A stretch of DNA of 23,326 bases from positions 1-23,326 of the forward strand of contig CAKOQV010000011.1 of the NCBI GenBank assembly GCA_934101345.1, read 5' to 3'. Under the pieces are notes generated by a model. That model was not told the DNA's origin and did no database searches. It saw only the letters and a program-made list of their open reading frames with translations. Positions within the stretch are counted from its first letter, which is position 1. Every line of letters begins with the position of its first letter. Shown piece by piece: positions 21,043 through 23,326 of the stretch. The translations under genes were made by a program, and so were the position numbers. The stretch is from an uncultured Bacilli bacterium (lineage in GTDB: Bacteria > Bacillota_I > Bacilli_A > RF39 > UBA660).

Positions 21043-22186
21043 GAAAAAATTATTTATTATAATTGGTAGTGTATTATTACTTATTGCAATAGGAGTTAGT
21101 ATTTTCTTATTTACAAGTAAGAAGAATGTTAAAGATATATTTAAATATAAAGATAAGATAACTATTGAAGTTGGTAGTACATTACCAGTAGTTAATGATT
21201 ATTTATATAAGAATACTGATTCTGATATAGAAATAGAATGGACTGGTATTGAAAGTGATGATAATAAGATATATAAACCTGGTATTTATTATGGTAGTTT
21301 TATGTATGATAATGAAAAGAAGAATATTACTTTGGTAGTAGAGGATACTAAGGCTCCAGTTATTGAAGGGGTAAAAGATTATGAAATGCTAGCTTATGAG
21401 AAGGTACCTAACTTTCTAGAGAATGTTACAGTAAGTGATAATAGTATGGAAGAGATTACTCCGAAAGTAGAGGGAGATTATGATAGCGAGAAAGTAGGTA
21501 CTTATAATCTTAAATGTACAGCTTCTGATTCTAGTGGGAATACTTCAAGTAAGGAGTTTAAACTTGTTGTAAAGGAAAATAGTAATGTTAAGATTAGCAA
21601 GACTAAGAAGGGTAATACGATAAAGAATTATTATGGTATTACTTATATAGATGATGTTATTATTGCTAATAAGTCTTATTCTTTACCTAGTAACTTTGTT
21701 CCTAATAACTTAGTTACGATAAATGGTTATATTAGAGTAGTAGATTATGTAAGAGATGCTTTTAATGAACTTAAGAGTGATAGTTCAGTACTTGGTCTTA
21801 ATATATATGCTTCTTCTGGATATAGATCTTATAGTGATCAAAAATATATATATGATAATTATGTTAGGATGGATGGTAAGGAGAAAGCAGATACTTATTC
21901 TTCAAGAGCAGGATACTCAGATCATCAGACTGGTCTTACTATTGATTTGAATACAGTAGATATTTCTTTTGCGGATACTAATGAGAGTAACTGGCTTAAG
22001 GATAACTGCTGGAAGTATGGTTTTATTATTAGATATCCTGAAGGTAAAGACAGTATTACGGGATATACTTATGAACCATGGCATATTAGATATGTTGGTA
22101 AAGAACTAGCTAAGACTTTATATAATAGTGGTAACTGGTTATCTATTGAGGAATACTTTGGTATTGATAGTAAATATAATGACTAA
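21017..22186 (+). CDS. VanY-type D-alanyl-D-alanine carboxypeptidase with Ig-like domains
   Basis: Membrane-anchored peptidoglycan carboxypeptidase removing the terminal D-Ala. It has one membrane helix (about 11-33) with the rest outside. Residues 45-186 form two Ig-like repeats of the DUF5011/HYR type; the second contains TKAPVIEG, VSDNS and GTYNLKCTASDSSGNTSSK. The VanY domain (about 200-375) has SSGYRSYSDQ, the zinc motif SDHQTGLTIDL (H303, D310) and EPWHIRYVG (E353, H356). AAGGAG sits before the ATG inside tdk. VanY of resistance clusters normally travels with vanRS and ligase genes, none of which are here, so wall remodelling is more likely than vancomycin resistance. Confidence 0.92.
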   Translation: MSKRKKINKKKLFIIIGSVLLLIAIGVSIFLFTSKKNVKDIFKYKDKITIEVGSTLPVVNDYLYKNTDSDIEIEWTGIESDDNKIYKPGIYYGSFMYDNEKKNITLVVEDTKAPVIEGVKDYEMLAYEKVPNFLENVTVSDNSMEEITPKVEGDYDSEKVGTYNLKCTASDSSGNTSSKEFKLVVKENSNVKISKTKKGNTIKNYYGITYIDDVIIANKSYSLPSNFVPNNLVTINGYIRVVDYVRDAFNELKSDSSVLGLNIYASSGYRSYSDQKYIYDNYVRMDGKEKADTYSSRAGYSDHQTGLTIDLNTVDISFADTNESNWLKDNCWKYGFIIRYPEGKDSITGYTYEPWHIRYVGKELAKTLYNSGNWLSIEEYFGIDSKYND

Positions 22187-22213
22187 ATAAGTGATATATT
22201 ATCACTTATTTTT
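22185..22213 (+). terminator. Terminator of the xerD-tdk-vanY operon
   Basis: AAATAAGTGAT (22185-22195) pairs perfectly with ATCACTTATTT (22201-22211) around ATATT, and the T run continues. The vanY stop codon lies in the 5' arm. Confidence 0.8.
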
Positions 22214-22483
22214 ATATAATAGGAACTTGAGACTTAACTAGTACTATTTTGTTATACAACTAAAATTGAGACTGAATCGCACTGTTTAAAATGGTGACAA
22301 GTAGTTATGAAAGTACAAGTCTTTCTTGTAACGTATATAAATTATTTACTATCTTTTCAATATTATTTATGTACTCTTTCTATAATTACTTTATTGATAT
22401 TATTATAGCAGTTTATTAATGAAAGTAAAAGTACTTTTTATAAAAAACATTCAGAAGTAAGCAAACAATTGTACGAAAATATA
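22214..22483. other. Non-coding left flank of the tnpB element
   Basis: No credible ORF on either strand. It holds TTGAGACT twice (22227-22234 and 22266-22273, 39 bases apart) and two overlapping hairpins, TACAAG-TCTTT-CTTGTA (22314-22330) and the alternative GAAAG/CTTTC (22309-22325). A - strand promoter lies at 22402-22429. The left end of an IS200/IS605-type element should be in this stretch, but I cannot fix its boundary. Confidence 0.5.
22402..22429 (-). promoter_or_regulatory. Possible leftward promoter within the tnpB flank
   Basis: On the - strand: TTTACT (complement of 22424-22429), 16-base spacer, TATAAT (complement of 22402-22407) with TG one base upstream. It would produce a leftward RNA of about 180-200 bases towards the vanY terminator, without a usable ATG frame. 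Confidence 0.45.
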
Positions 22484-22512
22484 TTGACAGTATTTTAAGA
22501 GTGTGATATCAT
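22484..22512 (+). promoter_or_regulatory. Promoter of tnpB
   Basis: TTGACA (22484-22489), 17-base spacer, TATCAT (22507-22512) with TG upstream. AAGGTGGTGAGG lies before the ATG. Confidence 0.8.
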
Positions 22513-22535
22513 TTATATGTAAGGTGGTGAGGTTA

Positions 22536-23326
22536 ATGTTTAAAGCATATAAGTTTAGATTATATCCTAATAATAAGCAATTAGAATTAATAAATAAAAC
22601 TTTTGGAAGTAGTAGATATGTATATAATTATTATTTAGATAAAATGAAAAATAATGGATATGTAAGTGCTTATACTAATATAAAAGATTATACTAGTACA
22701 TTAAAATATGATGCAGTATTCTTACAAGAAATAGATAGTATAGTAATAAGAAAGTCTATATTTAATTTAGATAATGCTTATAAAAAACTATTTAATAAAA
22801 CAGGTGGATATCCTAAGTTTAAGAGTAAATATAATAAAAATAGTTATAATACTACTGCTGTATATAATAACTATAAAGATAAAGAATATTGTAATATAGA
22901 ATTAGATCTAACAAATAGACAAATAAAGTTACCAAAATTAAAATGGGTAAAAATTAGAGGATATAGAAATACAGATAATATTAATGGTAAAATAAAAAGT
23001 GCTACTATATCAAGAGAAGCAAATGGTAAATATTATGTATCAGTTTTATATGAAATGTATGATAAAGTACCAGAAATGAATCATAGGACTATTGTAGGAA
23101 TAGATCTAGGTATAAAGAAGTTATTAACCTTATCAGATGGAACAACCTATGATAATAATAAATATATAGATAAATATAAAAAAAGAATAAAAAGAAAGCA
23201 AAGAGAACTGTCTAGAAAAGAAAAAGGTAGTAAAAATTACCATAAATGTAAAAAAGAACTAGCAGTTCTTCATAGTAAACTAGCTAATGCTAGAAAGTAT
23301 TATATACATAAAATAACTAAAGATAT
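22536..23326 (+). CDS. tnpB: TnpB-family RNA-guided nuclease (IS200/IS605 type), cut by the window end
   Basis: Transposon-encoded, RNA-guided DNA endonuclease, ancestor of Cas12. The first 263 codons are visible. The N-terminus AYKFRLYPNNKQLELINKTF and SSRYVYNYYL are the conserved OrfB helix-turn-helix start. GGYPKFKSK follows near residue 90. The RuvC-I motif IVGIDLGIKKLLTLSDG carries the first catalytic aspartate (D190). The basic KRIKRKQRELSRK region and the HSKLANARKYYIHK segment match the family. RuvC-II, RuvC-III and the zinc ribbon must lie beyond the window, as would the guide RNA at the right end. No tnpA precedes it, so it is a tnpB-only element or tnpA lies elsewhere. The frame is intact so far. 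Confidence 0.92.
   Translation, partial: MFKAYKFRLYPNNKQLELINKTFGSSRYVYNYYLDKMKNNGYVSAYTNIKDYTSTLKYDAVFLQEIDSIVIRKSIFNLDNAYKKLFNKTGGYPKFKSKYNKNSYNTTAVYNNYKDKEYCNIELDLTNRQIKLPKLKWVKIRGYRNTDNINGKIKSATISREANGKYYVSVLYEMYDKVPEMNHRTIVGIDLGIKKLLTLSDGTTYDNNKYIDKYKKRIKRKQRELSRKEKGSKNYHKCKKELAVLHSKLANARKYYIHKITKD

Noticed and set aside
21017..22186. Vancomycin resistance determinant
   Set aside because: VanY domain alone, without vanRS, vanH/A/X or a ligase; the context is xerD-tdk.
22227..22273. The two TTGAGACT copies as degraded H-type hairpins
   Set aside because: The octamer also occurs in H1, but no matching GGCTC arm follows either copy, so no hairpin forms.
1..23326. CRISPR array, tRNA or rRNA genes
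   Set aside because: No regularly spaced repeats and no tRNA-like cloverleaf or GTTCGANTC motif, and no rRNA-like segments were noticed by eye.

Overview
The window is chromosomal DNA of a very AT-rich Gram-positive-type bacterium. Genes are densely packed and almost all on the + strand. TGA is used as a stop (the genes ending at 3569 and 12543) and Trp is TGG, so the code is standard, not Mycoplasma-like. The order secG - rnr - smpB, the ylbF - rsmD pair, and nfo beside a DUF2624-like gene match Bacillus-type synteny. A reduced, uncultured Bacilli lineage (Mollicutes or Erysipelotrichia relatives, of the RF39 kind) is my inference, not something the sequence proves.

Layout. 1-292: AT-rich flank with two abutting hairpins. 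293-3569: proS, then two paralogous proteins built from ~34-residue helical repeats. 3702-10704: secG, two successive RNase R paralogues and two CapA-like membrane-anchored proteins. 10768-13094: a compact M3-like zinc peptidase, smpB, a YlbF-family gene and rsmD, the last three overlapping. 13152-17099: a lone type IV pilin-like gene, nfo, a convergent DUF2624-like gene and a class B penicillin-binding protein. 17155-18718: a duplicated-domain protein faintly resembling ImmA/IrrE without its metal site, then rpmG and efp. 18719-19530: about 800 bases without a long ORF but full of structure. 19531-22186: xerD, tdk and a VanY-type carboxypeptidase in one tight operon. 22187-23326: the left flank and 5' part of an IS200/IS605-type tnpB cut by the window end.

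The most interesting part is 18700-19420. It holds what looks like a type I toxin-antitoxin locus. A 29-codon membrane peptide with a strong Shine-Dalgarno lies on the - strand. A short structured RNA with a near-consensus promoter is transcribed convergently from the + strand. About 433 bp further on the RNA gene is repeated, together with its promoter and a remnant of the efp 3' end, but without a toxin and with its own terminator. Beyond it lies a pair of abutting hairpins with the same unusual apex (an A/G mismatch inside a 9-10 bp stem) as the pair upstream of proS, which suggests a dispersed structured element.

Functionally most genes are housekeeping: translation and ribosome rescue (proS, rpmG, efp, smpB, rnr, rsmD), secretion (secG), DNA repair and chromosome resolution (nfo, xerD), nucleotide salvage (tdk) and cell wall (PBP, VanY, CapA). 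The accessory content is the repeat proteins, the peptidase, the ImmA-like protein, the toxin locus and the transposon.
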